Positions 1 to 11,256 of a stretch of 64,000 nt of DNA are shown in pieces (the stretch's first letter is position 1; each line of letters starts with the position of its first letter). A program made the position numbers and the translations under genes. A model generated the notes under the pieces. It did not search any database and was not told where the DNA came from. It saw nothing but the letters and a program-made list of their open reading frames with translations. The DNA comes from Meconema thalassinum (taxonomy: Eukaryota; Arthropoda; Insecta; Orthoptera; Tettigoniidae). The stretch spans positions 128,430,533 through 128,494,532 of the forward strand of contig OX336393.1 of assembly GCA_946902985.2 (NCBI GenBank), given 5' to 3'.

Positions 1-1077
1 CCGGGCAAACTAGGGGATTGGCTATAATAGGCAAAATATGCAGGTTTTCGTAGGAGGATCAGACCTCATTGATTGCAAGAAAGTATTTTACATTTGGAGG
101 TTAAAAATCAACTTTTTTTCGTTTTTGTATGCATATTTTTATCATTTTATTGTCTTATGGGGATGGTAACCTTCTTGTCATTCGGGGTTCATTTTTATAC
201 TTCTGATCACACTGTCCTTATGCAAGGTTTGGAACTGATGTGTAACTATCAGACAGTCTGTTACTTCTTCTCGCAAAATTTTATCTCCCGCAGAGATTTT
301 TGTTGGTTCCTCAGTTTAGGGGCTGCGACAACGTGGTCATGTAACCCCGGGTGTGTAGAATCTGATAAACGGTGTTAATTGTGATGACTGTTTTAGTCTG
401 TAATTCAGGTAAGGTCTGCAGACGGTCAATTTTAAGTAGTAGTTCCTAATTTTGTACCATATCCTAACGTGAACGACACCTAGCTGTGAACTTGGCTACT
501 AGATGCCACCGCAACCAGCAACTTGCAACGAACGTTGTAACTTCTCCTCCAAAGGAAAGCATGCTGAGGGTTTTTTAGCGCTCTTAGAAAATCCGACGAC
601 TTTGGCCGGCTTTGAACCAGCGACCTTGGGCATATAAGTTCAGCATGCTACCAGTTAGCCGCTTCCCACAGTCAGATGGAAAAATGAATGTGATCTCGTG
701 CAATGGCGTTGTCTTGGCAACCTCTGATAGCTCATCCCTCATCAATTTAGAAGCGTTGTCACGGTAACTTCTGATGGCACTTGGCATGTTCTTTAATTCC
801 GAAATCATTTTTCTCTTCCCTTGGCGTAATGGTAGGTCAGATCAAAAATTCTTTCAGACAAAGTTTTAGGTAATTATTAGGGGAATATTTTCCATTATGT
901 ACGGGTTTGATATTGTGCCTATTAAGAGAGATATGATTAATGTTTCCCGAAAAAAAAAAACTTTTTCCACCCCTTTGGTCAATGGTTGGTGCTATCAAAA
1001 AACCTATTTGACATAAATTTTTGGCACTTATCCGACAAATATTATGAACTTTTAATTGATTCGATATTTCACGTATT

Positions 1078-1411
1078 GCAAGCCTCCGTGGCTTAGGCGG
1101 CAGCACGCCGGCCTCTCACCGCTGGGTCCGTGGTTCAAATCCCGGTCACTCCATGTGAGATCTGTGCTGGACAAAACGGAGGCAGACAGGTTTTTCTCCG
1201 GGTACTCCGGTTTTCCCTGTCAAAATGTCATTCCAGCAACACTCTCCACTATCATTTCATTCCATCTGTCATTCATTTAATCATTGCCCCAGAGGAGTGC
1301 GTCAGGCCTCGGCAGCCGGCACAGTTCATATCCTCGCCGCTAGATGGGGGCTTCATTCATTCCATTCCTGACCCGGTCGGAGACTGGAAGCAGGCTGTGG
1401 ATTTTCATTTC
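1078..1411 (+). mobile_element. tRNA-derived SINE (family S1) with 12-bp target duplication
   Basis: A tRNA-like head contains an A-box-like TGGCTTAGGCGG and a B-box GGTTCAAATCC, followed by a body unrelated to tRNA. It interrupts the R1 sequence and is flanked by the direct repeat atttcacgtatt (1066-1077 and 1412-1423), a clear target-site duplication. A reverse copy of the same family lies at 9181-9516. The retained promoter boxes would direct RNA polymerase III. It is not a functional tRNA. Confidence 0.85.
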
Positions 1412-1805
1412 ATTTCACGTATTAAGAGAGTTATAGCGACATTTCACTTTTTCGAAAAAAAAAAAGCCCCCCCCCCATTCCCCCCCCCCCCCTTTAACCG
1501 ATTTTGCCCATTAACGAACTCGACCGATTTTTTAAGGGGTTACATATTATGTAAAACATTAAAGTGATCGGTGCAAAATTACGGCAGTTATCGTGTCCAC
1601 AAGAAACTGATATATATGCATATAAGTTATATACACACACATATATATAAACTTTTGAACTGACGGTGGTTTGGGGTCTGGGGGATGTGAAACGCGAAGG
1701 TATGTCGAAATTTTCCGGAAGTCGAAACATGGCACCCATTGCAATAGTTAGCTTTCTGATGAAATCTACCTAAAATAGGCTACATAATTTAAAATACTAC
1801 CATCA

Positions 1806-4800
1806 ACGACACCTAGCTGTGAACTTGGCCACTAGATGCCACCGGAACCATCAACTCGCAATGAACGTTGGAACTTCCCCTCCGAAGGAAAGCATACTCA
1901 AGGTTTTTTGGCGCTCTTAGTAAATCCGACGACTTCAGCCGGGTTTGAACCCGCGACCTTGGGCATAGAAGTTCAGCATGCTACCAGTTCCGATACCGAA
2001 GTCGCTTCCCACAGACATATGAAAACAGAATGTGATCTCGTGCAGTGGCGTTGTCATAGCAACTGCTGATGCCTCAACCCGTATCAATTAAAAGTAAAGT
2101 TGTCATGGCAACCACTCTTGGCACTTGGAATTTTCTTATAATTTAAATCATTTTGCTCACTCCGTGGCGTAATGGTGGGTCATATCGAAAATTCTTTCAG
2201 ACAAAAGTTTTAGGTAATTATTGGAGGAATATTGTCCATTTTGTACGGTTTTGATATTGTGCCTATTAAGAGAGATATGATTAATGTTTCCCGAAAAACC
2301 CACTTTTTTCCACCCCTTTGGTCAATGGTTGGTGCTATCAAAAAACTTATTTGACATAAATTTTTGGCACTTATCCGACACATATTATGAACTTTGAATG
2401 GATTCGATATTTCACTTATTAAGAGAGTTATAGCGAAATTTCACTTTTTCGAAAAAAGCCCCCCATTTTCACCCCCTTCGACCGATTTTGCCCATTAACG
2501 AACTCGACCGAGATTTTATAGGGATACATGTTATGTAAAAAATTCAAAGTGATTGGTGCAAAATTACGGCAGTTATCGTGTCCACAAGAAACTGATATAT
2601 ATATATATATATAGATACATGTATACATAAATTATATATAAACTTTTGAACTGACGGTGATTTTGGGGTCTGGGGGATGTGAAACGCGAAGATATGTCGA
2701 AATTTTCCGGAAGTCGAAACATGGTACCCATTGCAATTAGCTTTCTAATGAAATCTACCTAAAACATATGTTATGTAAAACATTAAAGTGATTGGTGCAA
2801 AATTACGGCAGTTATCGTGTCCACAAGGAACTGATATATATGCATATATATATACACACACATATATATAAACTTTTGAACTGACGGTGGTTTGGGGTCT
2901 GGGGGATGTGAAACGCGAAGGTATGTCGAAATTTTCCGGAAGTCGAAACATGGCACCCATTGCAATAGTTAGCTTTCTGATGAAATCTACCTAAAATAGG
3001 CTACATAATTTAAAATACTACCATCAACGACACCTAGCTGTGAACTTGGCCACTAGATGCCACCGGAACCATCAACTCGCAATGAACGTTGGAACTTCCC
3101 CTCCGAAGGAAAGCATACTCAAGGTTTTTTGGCGCTCTTAGTAAATCCGACGACTTCAGCCGGGTTTGAACCCGCGACCTTGGGCATAGAAGTTCAGCAT
3201 GCTACCAGTTCCGATACCGAAGTCGCTTCCCACAGACATATGAAAACAGAATGTGATCTCGTGCAGTGGCGTTGTCATAGCAACTGCTGATGCCTCAACC
3301 CGTATCAATTAAAAGTAAAGTTGTCATGGCAACCACTCTTGGCACTTGGAATTTTCTTATAATTTAAATCATTTTGCTCACTCCGTGGCGTAATGGTGGG
3401 TCATATCGAAAATTCTTTCAGACAAAAGTTTTAGGTAATTATTGGAGGAATATTGTCCATTTTGTACGGTTTTGATATTGTGCCTATTAAGAGAGATATG
3501 ATTAATGTTTCCCGAAAAACCCACTTTTTTCCACCCCTTTGGTCAATGGTTGGTGCTATCAAAAAACTTATTTGACATAAATTTTTGGCACTTATCCGAC
3601 ACATATTATGAACTTTGAATGGATTCGATATTTCACTTATTAAGAGAGTTATAGCGAAATTTCACTTTTTCGAAAAAAGCCCCCCATTTTCACCCCCTTC
3701 GACCGATTTTGCCCATTAACGAACTCGACCGAGATTTTATAGGGATACATGTTATGTAAAAAATTCAAAGTGATTGGTGCAAAATTACGGCAGTTATCGT
3801 GTCCACAAGAAACTGATATATATATATATATAGATACATGTATACATAAATTATATATAAACTTTTGAACTGACGGTGATTTTGGGGTCTGGGGGATGTG
3901 AAACGCGAAGATATGTCGAAATTTTCCGGAAGTCGAAACATGGTACCCATTGCAATTAGCTTTCTAATGAAATCTACCTTATACATATGTTATGTAAAAC
4001 ATTAAAGTGATTGGTGCAAAATTACGGCAGTTATCGTGTCCACAAGGAACTGATATATATGCATATATATATACACACACATATATATAAACTTTTGAAC
4101 TGACGGTGGTTTGGGGTCTGGGGGATGTGAAACGCGAAGGTATGTCGAAATTTTCCGGAAGTCGAAACATGGCACCCATTGCAATAGTTAGCTTTCTGAT
4201 GAAATCTACCTAAAATAGGCTACATAATTTAAAATACTACCATCAACGACACCTAGCTGTGAACTTGGCCACTAGATGCCACCGGAACCATCAACTCGCA
4301 ATGAACGTTGGAACTTCCCCTCCGAAGGAAAGCATACTCAAGGTTTTTTGGCGCTCTTAGTAAATCCGACGACTTCAGCCGGGTTTGAACCCGCGACCTT
4401 GGGCATAGAAGTTCAGCATGCTACCAGTTCCGATACCGAAGTCGCTTCCCACAGACATATGAAAACAGAATGTGATCTCGTGCAGTGGCGTTGTCATAGC
4501 AACTGCTGATGGCTCAACCCGTATCAAATAAAAGTAAAGTTGTCATGGCAACCACTCTTGGCACTTGGAATTTTCTTATAATTTAAATCATTTTGCTCAC
4601 TCCGTGGCGTAATGGTGGGTCATATCGAAAATTCTTTCAGACAAAAGTTTTAGGTAATTATTGGAGGAATATTGTCCATTTTGTACGGTTTTGATATTGT
4701 GCCTATTAAGAGAGATATGATTAATGTTTCCCGAAAAACCCACTTTTTTCCACCCCTTTGGTCAATTGTTGGTGTTATAAAAACTTATTTGACATAAATT

Positions 4801-5212
4801 TTTGGCACTTATCCGACACATATTATGAACTTTGAATGGATTCGATATTTCACTTATTAAGAGAGTTATAGCAAAATTTCACTTTTTCGAAAAAAGCCCC
4901 CCATTTTCACCCCCTTTGACCGATTTTGCCCATTAACGAACTCGACCGAGATTTTATAGGGATACATGTTATGTAAAAAATTCAAAGTGATTGGTGCAAA
5001 ATTACGGCAGTTATCGTGTCCACAAGAAACTGATATATATATATATATATATAGATAGATACATATATACATAAATTATATATAAACTATTGAACTGACG
5101 GTGGTTTTGGGGTCTGGGGGATGTGAAACGCGAAGATATGTCGAAATTTTCCGGAAGTCGAAACATGGTACCCATTGCAATAGTTAGCTTTCTAATGAAA
5201 TCTACCTAAAAG
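1806..5212. repeat. Tandem array of ~1,220-bp units
   Basis: Units beginning at 1806, 3027 and 4246 are nearly identical by eye. Differences include tgcctcaa/tggctcaa near 3291 and 4510, and small changes in the TA microsatellite. Within a unit, the block from the TGGTGCAAAATTACGGCAG motif to GAAATCTACC is present twice, which accounts for 1,220 rather than ~983 bp. This is a higher-order arrangement and the very high identity implies recent amplification. Confidence 0.8.
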
Positions 5213-6150
5213 GAATTTTGCCAAAATGGACAACTTCAATAACCCTCATCTCGGAAATAGATTAACCTTTTTTTCCAAACAACTACCTATGATATTTCAA
5301 TATGCTGAGAACTCAAAACATAAAAAAAGTAAATTGATTTTTTCCCCAAAAACCTAACTTAGCACCACCTTAAGCCTATTTTATTTATAATATTTAGGCG
5401 TCTACCCCTAAATATTAAATAAATCTAAATATGCGTAACTTCATCCGTGGGGCAGATGAACTCGTTTTTCTGCCTCTTAAGACAACAATCAATTATATAC
5501 AGTAATATGCTAAGTTCATCCGACAAAAGACTCGAGCTCCTAAACCAGAAGGAGTTAGAAGGTGCGTTTTGTGCCAAAATCTTCCAAATAGTCTCAACAG
5601 TACAGGAAAAAGCTTGCATTTCTTGAAAAGTCAACGGAAATATATTTGTTTGATTAAAAAGAGTGTACAAATAAAAGAGATGATAGGCCCTGGCAGAACT
5701 GTGTCACGTCCAGTCCGCATAACACTAGAGCCAGGCGGGTAGTCTGTACACATGGGGCGCACACAACCCATTGTGCATTGAAAAGAATAGACTATTCAAA
5801 CAGAATTACACGCAACAGTGACGAGTTGCAATCTGATTTCATAAAAAAACCAATTAGTTAAAATAAATGCGTAAATTAAACAAATAAACATACTTACAGA
5901 AGCCCGCATAACAGTAAAGCCGGGCGGGTGGAACAAGCGAGATTTCTCGCACAGGTCCCCTAGTAACTAACTAACAGTGTTCAGTGTCACTTAGGCTATG
6001 TCCTAAAGCTACATGTTGAGCCATAGTGAACTAGATAGTCGACCAGGGCTAGGATTTATATGTATTTACATTTTTCATTATTACCCAGATGGACACATTT
6101 TCTTAACTTATCACCATTGAATATGGAATTCTCTTCTTCTTGCAGTCGTT
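5213..6150. other. Intergenic, no gene seen
   Basis: AT-rich sequence without a supportable gene. Two diverged copies of a ~25-bp motif (cgcataacactagagccagg at about 5717, cgcataacagtaaagccggg at about 5906) suggest degraded repeat sequence. Confidence 0.5.
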
Positions 6151-6164
6151 TTGGCCATCTACGG

Positions 6165-6370
6165 ATCACGCTATTTCAACTGTCCTTTTCCATGTCTTTG
6201 CGCCTGGGCTTTAACGTTCGCCAAATACTCCCGCATTAGTTTCTTATGCTGTTCCTTCCTTGCTTCAGTCCATGGTCTGGCAGTTTTTAGTTTTGTATTT
6301 TCTTGGAGTTTTGACTTGAGTGGAACACGTTTCTGGATGTCCTCCTGGGTTATCCCAACTTCATTATACC
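6165..6370 (-). pseudogene. LINE C-terminal fragment
   Basis: Read on the minus strand, this gives a peptide beginning EVGITQEDIQKRV and continuing through RPWTEARKEQHKKLM to a stop. The same pattern (gVTekDIk-R..LrsKL...W..eRKEQH...Mr.Y.AN.KA) is readable on the plus strand at 25,643-26,010, so it is the C-terminal tail of one non-LTR retrotransposon family. Only about 65 residues remain and no catalytic motif is included. LINE assignment rests on the copy upstream of other LINE sequence at 25-26.8 kb. Confidence 0.6.
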
Positions 6371-6436
6371 ACAGTCATTTTGACAATTGGTGTTATAACT
6401 TTCAGTCGGTCTACGGAAAGAAATCTAATTAATGGA

Positions 6437-6438
<2 letters not shown>

Positions 6439-6487
<49 letters not shown>
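6439..6487. repeat. (AAT)n microsatellite
   Basis: About 16 uninterrupted AAT repeats. Similar tracts occur at about 14,030, 14,254, 14,846, 17,345, 25,122, 25,614 and 26,793, often beside LINE fragments, consistent with LINE tails. Confidence 0.95.
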
Positions 6488-6489
<2 letters not shown>

Positions 6490-6775
6490 TTAAGACATTT
6501 TACCACACCAATCAAACCTGAAGCACTATACGCTTCGGAAACCTTGCTAACTGCTGTCAATTTCATATAAAAATCGAGCTATATCAGACGAAGTAGCACT
6601 ACCCTGTCTGCACGTCGCCATTTTCACAGCTGACTAACGTAAACAACAGCTCATTCTTTATTTACTTGTAAATCTCGTAAAACAAAGTTTTAACGCATCT
6701 AGAAGGCTGTGACATTGCTAATAGTTGTAGCCTATACAATAATACAGATAGCAGCACGCGTAATTGCTTCACACG

Positions 6776-7601
6776 ATGGAAACAGCTGGCGAGTATATCC
6801 CGACATACGTCCAGAACAGGAAACTAGGATGTCGGGAAATGCCCGACAGTCGTCCGCTAAGGGTTGAACTGTCAGAGACCCCTCCAACCAAAGTGCGTAT
6901 GTGGCAGAGTACTGTTGTGGGATATACAGACTACAGTTGTCAGTTGTGCCAGTCGTATTCACCCGAGCACATGCTCGCAAGGGCAGTCACTTTGCTCCAG
7001 GAAGGATGGACTTTTCGTCGTGTTGCAGTAGACCTTAATGTCGCTCCGTCTGTGATTCATCGGTTGTGGATTCGCTACAATGAGACTTATCGATGCACAA
7101 GGCGGGTTGGACAAGAACTTCAACGCTTTACGACCCCACAGGATGACCGATATCTGCTCATCTCCGCGTTGCGGCGTCCTCAGGCCACTGCCAAAGAACT
7201 GCAACAAGACCTCTGGAGGGACACTGGAGTCACGGTGTCTGATCAGACGGTGAGGAAAAAGATACGAGAAGTGTCTTTACAACCTAGGCGTCCTGTTCGA
7301 GTGCCCCGTTTAACGCGGCAACATCACTCAGCTCGCCTTCGGTTTGCCCACGCCCACGCCAACTAGCAGCTTCGCCACTGGAGACCTGTGTTATTCACAG
7401 ACGAGTCCAGATTTCCCTTGACACAGCGTGATGGACGTCAACGTGTATGGAGACGCTGTGGTGAACAGTACATGCCAAATGTTGTCCAGCATGTCGACAG
7501 ATTTGGGCAAGGTTCTGTGATGGCATAGGGTGGCGTCAGTAATGACGGCCGTACGGATCTTGCCGTAGTCCGTGGTAATCTTACCGCTGCGGAGTACATC
7601 G
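6776..7601 (+). pseudogene. Tc1-like transposase, 5' part, broken
   Basis: The frame encodes a Tc1/IS630-type transposase N-terminus. A helix-turn-helix region (about 6970-7090, LLQEGWTFRRVAVDLNVAPS) is followed by a second DNA-binding region (about 7170-7330, TAKELQQDL...TVSDQTVRKKIRE), as in Tc1 proteins. After an in-frame TAG at 7364-7366 the same frame continues as a typical catalytic start, RPVLFTDESRF, containing the first catalytic Asp, then meets another stop near 7527. It ends in ...LTAAEYI, where a 798-bp element is inserted; a few more codons (EQILRH) resume at 8405. The remaining two catalytic residues are absent. The ATG at 6776 is the first in frame, but the true start is unknown. 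It is dead: two nonsense codons, one insertion, 3' truncation. Confidence 0.85.
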
Positions 7602-8399
7602 CACAGTGGGTCAAAATCGAAATCTAGGAGGACAAAATTATTTATTTTCATCAATAAAAAATCAAAATTAATTACTTCTACAGCAATCTCATACAATTGT
7701 CGCTCACTATTCTGGGATATAAACGCATCTTAGTGTAAAACTGTCACCACTGTTCGAGCAGTCTGAATTGGAGGGTGAATGTAAGTGGCTGTGGTTTGGT
7801 TGTCTTTGTGGTTAGTGTGATGCTTTAAGATGGAACATGCAGCTGAAGGTATGATCTTTGTAACGTGTTTCAGTTATTAATGGGAGTATTTTTTACGAAA
7901 TTTTAGCTATATTTGCATTATATAATATTTAACTATTATTTTTAAAATGATATTTTCACTTAGATTTTTAGTATGACGCGTCACTCTGCGTCACATTCTA
8001 CTTAATGTTAAAATGTAGATAAAGTCTTGTAGTTTACGCCTGTTATAAGATTTATTGCATCTTTATTGCAACTTACTTAGTTATTTTACGTTTTAGAAGA
8101 TGCCGCGCAACCAGTTCTCACACGTTTACAACTGGTTAAAGCACTGGGTTCGACGATTATGTCAAAAGTGGAACTTTGTGACTTTGTTAAAAGTAAATTA
8201 TGTGTAGACAATTGTTCTGAAGTGATAACTGAATGCTCTATCCAACTCCTAGTCGTAGACAAATTCTTGCATGTGTAGACGAGCTTAAAAATGTCTTAAC
8301 TGATGTTTATTATGAAGTGTACGTTGCTTTCACTCTAAATTCATGATTAAAACGTAAAAATAATTTTGTCCCCCTAGATTTCGATTTTGACCCACTGTG
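7602..8399 (+). mobile_element. Transib-like non-autonomous DNA transposon
   Basis: The 798-bp sequence has near-perfect ~43-bp terminal inverted repeats beginning CACAGTGGGTCAAAATCGAA, with one mismatch by eye, at 7602-7644 and 8357-8399. It is flanked by a 5-bp direct repeat catcg (7597-7601 and 8400-8404). Removing the element and one repeat restores the Tc1 reading frame, proving insertion. A 5-bp duplication and CACWRTG termini are the known hallmarks of Transib, the superfamily related to RAG1; the terminal heptamer CACAGTG equals the V(D)J recombination signal heptamer. It is far too short for a full transposase. Superfamily assignment is inference from termini and duplication length. 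Confidence 0.7.
7830..8278 (+). CDS. Possible two-exon transposase 5' remnant inside the Transib-like element
   Basis: An ATG at 7830 begins a 19-nt exon (MEHAAE), followed by a donor GTATGA at 7849 and an acceptor TTTACGTTTTAG ending at 8096. Joining exon 1 to 8097-8278 gives an in-frame peptide of about 66 residues, including DAAQPVLTRLQLVKALGST and FVKSKLCVDNC, ending in TAG at 8276. I do not recognise a domain. It may be the preserved N-terminus of the parent transposase in a deletion derivative. Splice sites are predicted by eye only. Confidence 0.35.
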
Positions 8400-8421
8400 C
8401 ATCGAGCAGATCCTGAGGCAT

Positions 8422-8640
8422 TTGTCTGGATTAGAAGTGGGAAACCACAGAAAACCTCTTCCAGGGTGGATGAGGTGAGAATCAAACTCACCGTTTCTCA
8501 GTTTTTCCTCACGAGGCTGAGTGTACCCCGTTCCAGCCCTCATGCCAGGATTTTAAGTCTCTTAGAAGAGCCGGGAATTGAACCCGGATCTCTGGGTCGA
8601 CAACCGAGAATGCTACCTACTACACCACGAGGTCGTTAAT
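8422..8640 (-). mobile_element. tRNA-derived SINE (family S2), reverse
   Basis: On the minus strand the head reads with an A-box-like TGGTGTAGTAGG and a B-box GGTTCAATTCC (around 8575-8585), followed by a body containing gaggctgagtgtaccccgtt (plus-strand form) that I associate with a widespread insect SINE. The far end abuts the resumed Tc1 sequence at about 8421. Boundaries are approximate and no target duplication was established. Confidence 0.65.
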
Positions 8641-9167
8641 ATGGATTTCGAAATAGACTTCAATTCAAAGTACTTAATGTGCAACTTAGAATTTTCTCGA
8701 TAAATTCAATAGGCTTACACAGATTATTTTTGTGTTAATTGGTTTTAGGATATAAGACGACCAAATGAGGGGAGACACGTGTCCTGGCTGCAGAGGGTTT
8801 AACAATGCCCGCCACCAGGTTTATGGCTCTCTATTGAGGGGTATGTTAATGTAATAGCATTATAATGGCACCATTTGGATGCCGCAAAGTGAAATCATTA
8901 GTCGCTACTTTGCAATTACCGTGCCGCTAACTGGCTCTGTGAACCACCACTCGCAGTATATCTTCCTTAGAATACTGATCGCCAGACGTAATGGACCATG
9001 GTGTCTATATTATGGATAGCAAATCTGGTACTTAGCAACTTCCTTTAAGTTCAGTGCAGACATTGAAGATGTAGCCTACCGTATAGGATCCTACGCTGAT
9101 GCAGACGATCTTACTGTAACTCAATAATTCCCTCCATTTCCTAACGTTTGCTTCTCTCTCTCACCTG
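8641..9167. other. Intergenic, no gene seen
   Basis: No coding frame, RNA gene or repeat recognised. Confidence 0.5.
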
Positions 9168-9180
9168 CAAGACCTTGTTT

Positions 9181-9516
9181 GAAAATGAAAATCCACAGCC
9201 TGCTCCAGTCGACCGATCGGGTCAGGGAATGGAATGAATGAAGCTCCCATCTAGCGGCGAGGATATGAACTGTGCCGGCTGCCGAAGCCTGTCACACTCC
9301 CCTGGGGCAATGATTAAACGATTGACAGATGAAATGAAATGTTAGTGGAGTGTGTTGCTGGAATTAAATTGTGACAGGGAAAACCGGAGTACATGGAGAT
9401 AAACCTGTCAGCCTCCGCTTTGTCCAGCACAAATCTCACATGCAGTGACCGGGATTTGAAGCACGGACCCAGCGGTGAGAGGTCGGCGTGCAGCCTCCTA
9501 AGCCATGGAGGCTCTT
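9181..9516 (-). mobile_element. tRNA-derived SINE (family S1), reverse, with target duplication
   Basis: Reverse-oriented relative of the SINE at 1078-1411; the minus-strand head begins with a similar GAGCCTCCATGGCTTAGGAG motif. Flanked by caagaccttgttt (9168-9180) and caagaccgtgttt (9517-9529), a 13-bp target duplication with one mismatch, so the insertion is not very recent. The B-box is altered relative to the other copy. Confidence 0.85.
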
Positions 9517-9786
9517 CAAGACCGTGTTTCTTAACTCAATATTACTAATTTTTCTTTCCTCCTCTGCTAACATCTGACCTACTGTACTTCATATTTCATA
9601 GGTTTTTTGCTCCCTTCCAAAGTTCAAGCAAGGCCATCGAAATTTCAGTTGTACTTGACATCTCCTATCTGCCTTTACTTCTCCGTTCCGTATTTCTTTT
9701 GTTCTTTTCCAAATCAAAGCCTCTTGCCTGATCTGAATTCTCAGTTCCTAATTTTACTCATTTCCCAATCCAGGCCTGTCCAGGGA

Positions 9787-10372
9787 AAATGCCCCGGTGG
9801 CAGTCGTCTGCCACGCCAGTGCCATGGCTTGTCTTTAGTGAATCGGGGGTTGTGTGGGGAAGGTGGGAGTCGAGGCATGGTGGCAAGCGAGGGAGATGTT
9901 GCGGTAGTGGAGGTAGCGAGCTGGCGGAAGGACGGGCAACGTTGTGCGTGGCGTGGAATGGGACAATAATCAGTAGCTATCCTTTGAATCATACTTCCAG
10001 CTTTATTACTTTATAAAACTATTCTCAACTATCAACAGGTCACATCTTTACATACTTCATGTTTTCGATTTCAATGCAACTAGATTGGCAATATTCGATT
10101 GCATTGCGTTTGCCGAGTGAATTCAGAATCAGTGAATTCAGTAAAATCAGAATCACCTTCTTGCCTTTCTTGACACTTGGGTTATGACCCATTCCACTAC
10201 AGCGCAGTGTGTTTAGGGCAGGAGTGTAGTGGCGGAGGGGGGGGGGGGCAACTCCGTCTTCTCCTGTATAGCAATAGAAGGTATTGAGAGGAGAAGCTGG
10301 CGGGAGTGGCGTTGGAGCTGGTCTCGTCGCAAGTCGTGGCACCACAGCCACCAGTGGCATGGCTGGACAGGC
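9787..10372. mobile_element. Possible MITE inserted in the 65-bp array
   Basis: A GC-rich segment interrupts the array. The same palindrome-containing string aggcctgtcc lies at both edges (about 9774-9783 and 10,369-10,378). The ends are imperfectly complementary: CAGGGAAAATGCCCCGGTGG at the left, CAGCCATGCCACTGGTGG as the reverse complement of the right. Ends in CAG and a duplication of about 8 bp would suit hAT, but the boundary is ambiguous because of the palindrome. Confidence 0.35.
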
Positions 10373-10609
10373 CTGTCCTAATCGAAGCCTCCTATCTGAC
10401 CTTATTTCTCAATTCCTTATTTTATTCATATTCAAACCAATCTGCTGTTACTTCTCAGTTGTCCGCTTTAATCTTTTCCAAACCAAAACTTCCAACCTAA
10501 CCTTACTTCTCAATTTCATTCCTCCTACCTGCCCTTACTTCTCAATTCCTTATTTTACTATTGTCCAAATCAAATCTTCCTTCCTGACTTTACTTCTCAA
10601 TTCCTTATT

Positions 10610-10806
10610 GTCCGGCTCCGTAGCTAAATGGTTAGCGCGCCAGGATTTGGCCCAAAATGCCCCGTGTTCGATTCCCAGCCGATCCATCAGGGATTATAAT
10701 CACCTGGGGTTAATTCCCGTGGCTCGGGGACTGGGTGTATGTGACGTCTTCATCATCACTTCATCCTCATTACGACGCGCAGGTCGCCCACACGACCATC
10801 ATCAAA
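10610..10806 (+). mobile_element. tRNA-derived SINE (family S3)
   Basis: The head gtccggctccgtagctaaat followed by ggttagcgcgcc resembles a tRNA 5' half, and TGTTCGATTCCCAGCC matches a B-box. The body ends in a TCATCATC-like tract. The 8-bp tccttatt occurs on both sides (10,602-10,609 and 10,807-10,814), although the target itself is repetitive, so the duplication is suggestive only. Confidence 0.75.
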
Positions 10807-11020
10807 TCCTTATTTTACTCTTCTCCAAATAAAAGCCTCCTATCTGACCTTATTTTCTCAATTTCTTATTTTACTCTTTTCCAAATAAAAGCCTCCTATC
10901 TGACCTTTTTTCTCAATTTCTTATTTTACACTTTTACAAATCAACGCCTCTAATTTCTAATATGTTAATATTCTGAAAACCCTTTTCTAGAGTCATCTCT
11001 TCTTCATATTTTTTTGTCTG

Positions 11021-11256
11021 GCTGCGTGGCTCAGTGGTAACGTTCTCGCTTGCTGAGCCCAAGGTTGCAGGTTCGAAACCTGGCGCAGTCAGCTGGCATT
11101 TGAGGGTGCGCAAATGCGAGGGAACCGTGTCAGTACATTTACTGGCACGTTAAAGATCCCCTTCGGGGCAAAATTCCGGCACCCCGGCGTCTCTAAAAGC
11201 CAGTGTAGTTAAAAGGGACGTAAAACCAATAACATTATTATTATTATTATTATCTT
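11021..11256 (+). mobile_element. tRNA-derived SINE (family S4) with target duplication
   Basis: The head GGCTGCGTGGCTCAGTGG (A box) and GCAGGTTCGAAACCTGG (B box) resembles a tRNA gene. The body includes aaagatccccttcggggcaa, and the tail is an ATT microsatellite. tcttcatatttt flanks both ends (about 11,007-11,018 and 11,251-11,265). A second copy lies at 44,364-44,600 with the same body motif. The tRNA-like head lacks a complete cloverleaf, so it is not called a tRNA. Confidence 0.85.

Larger units (their letters stand above)
1..5212 (+). repeat. R1 repeat element with expanded internal tandem array
   Basis: The window opens about 11 bp inside a repeat that also occurs at 21,051-23,503. The first bases match 21,062 onward, and both copies end in ...GAAATCTACC. 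A marker (ACGACACCTAGCTG) recurs at 473, 1806, 3027 and 4246. Spacing is about 1,220 bp in the last units, against 983 bp in the 21-kb copy; the extra ~235 bp is a second copy of the unit's last part. The first interval is longer because a SINE is inserted. Each unit carries, in reverse, a tRNA-like SINE head (B-box-like gggtttgaacccgcgacc) and a TA-rich microsatellite. No protein is supported; open frames here are short and repeat from unit to unit. Non-autonomous DNA element or satellite-forming repeat is the best description. Confidence 0.75.
9640..10960. repeat. Pyrimidine-rich ~65-bp tandem repeat, interrupted twice
   Basis: Degenerate units with the core aagcctcctatctgacctta and ctcaattccttattttactc recur at about 9660-9780 and 10,385-10,960. 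The array is split by an insertion at about 9,787-10,372 and by a SINE at 10,610-10,806. Runs of open frame here are a by-product of the purine-poor strand. Confidence 0.7.

Noticed and set aside
1078..1150. Possible tRNA genes (also near 8,580, 10,615, 11,025, 29,560, 41,760 and 44,370)
   Set aside because: A- and B-box-like strings are present but the sequences lack a complete cloverleaf, continue into repeated non-tRNA bodies and have target duplications; they are SINE heads.
1494..5072. Repeated 60-80-codon open frames (starting at 1,836, 3,057, 4,276 and on the minus strand)
   Set aside because: The same short frames recur once per tandem unit and cover a reverse SINE head or TA microsatellite; no protein family matches.
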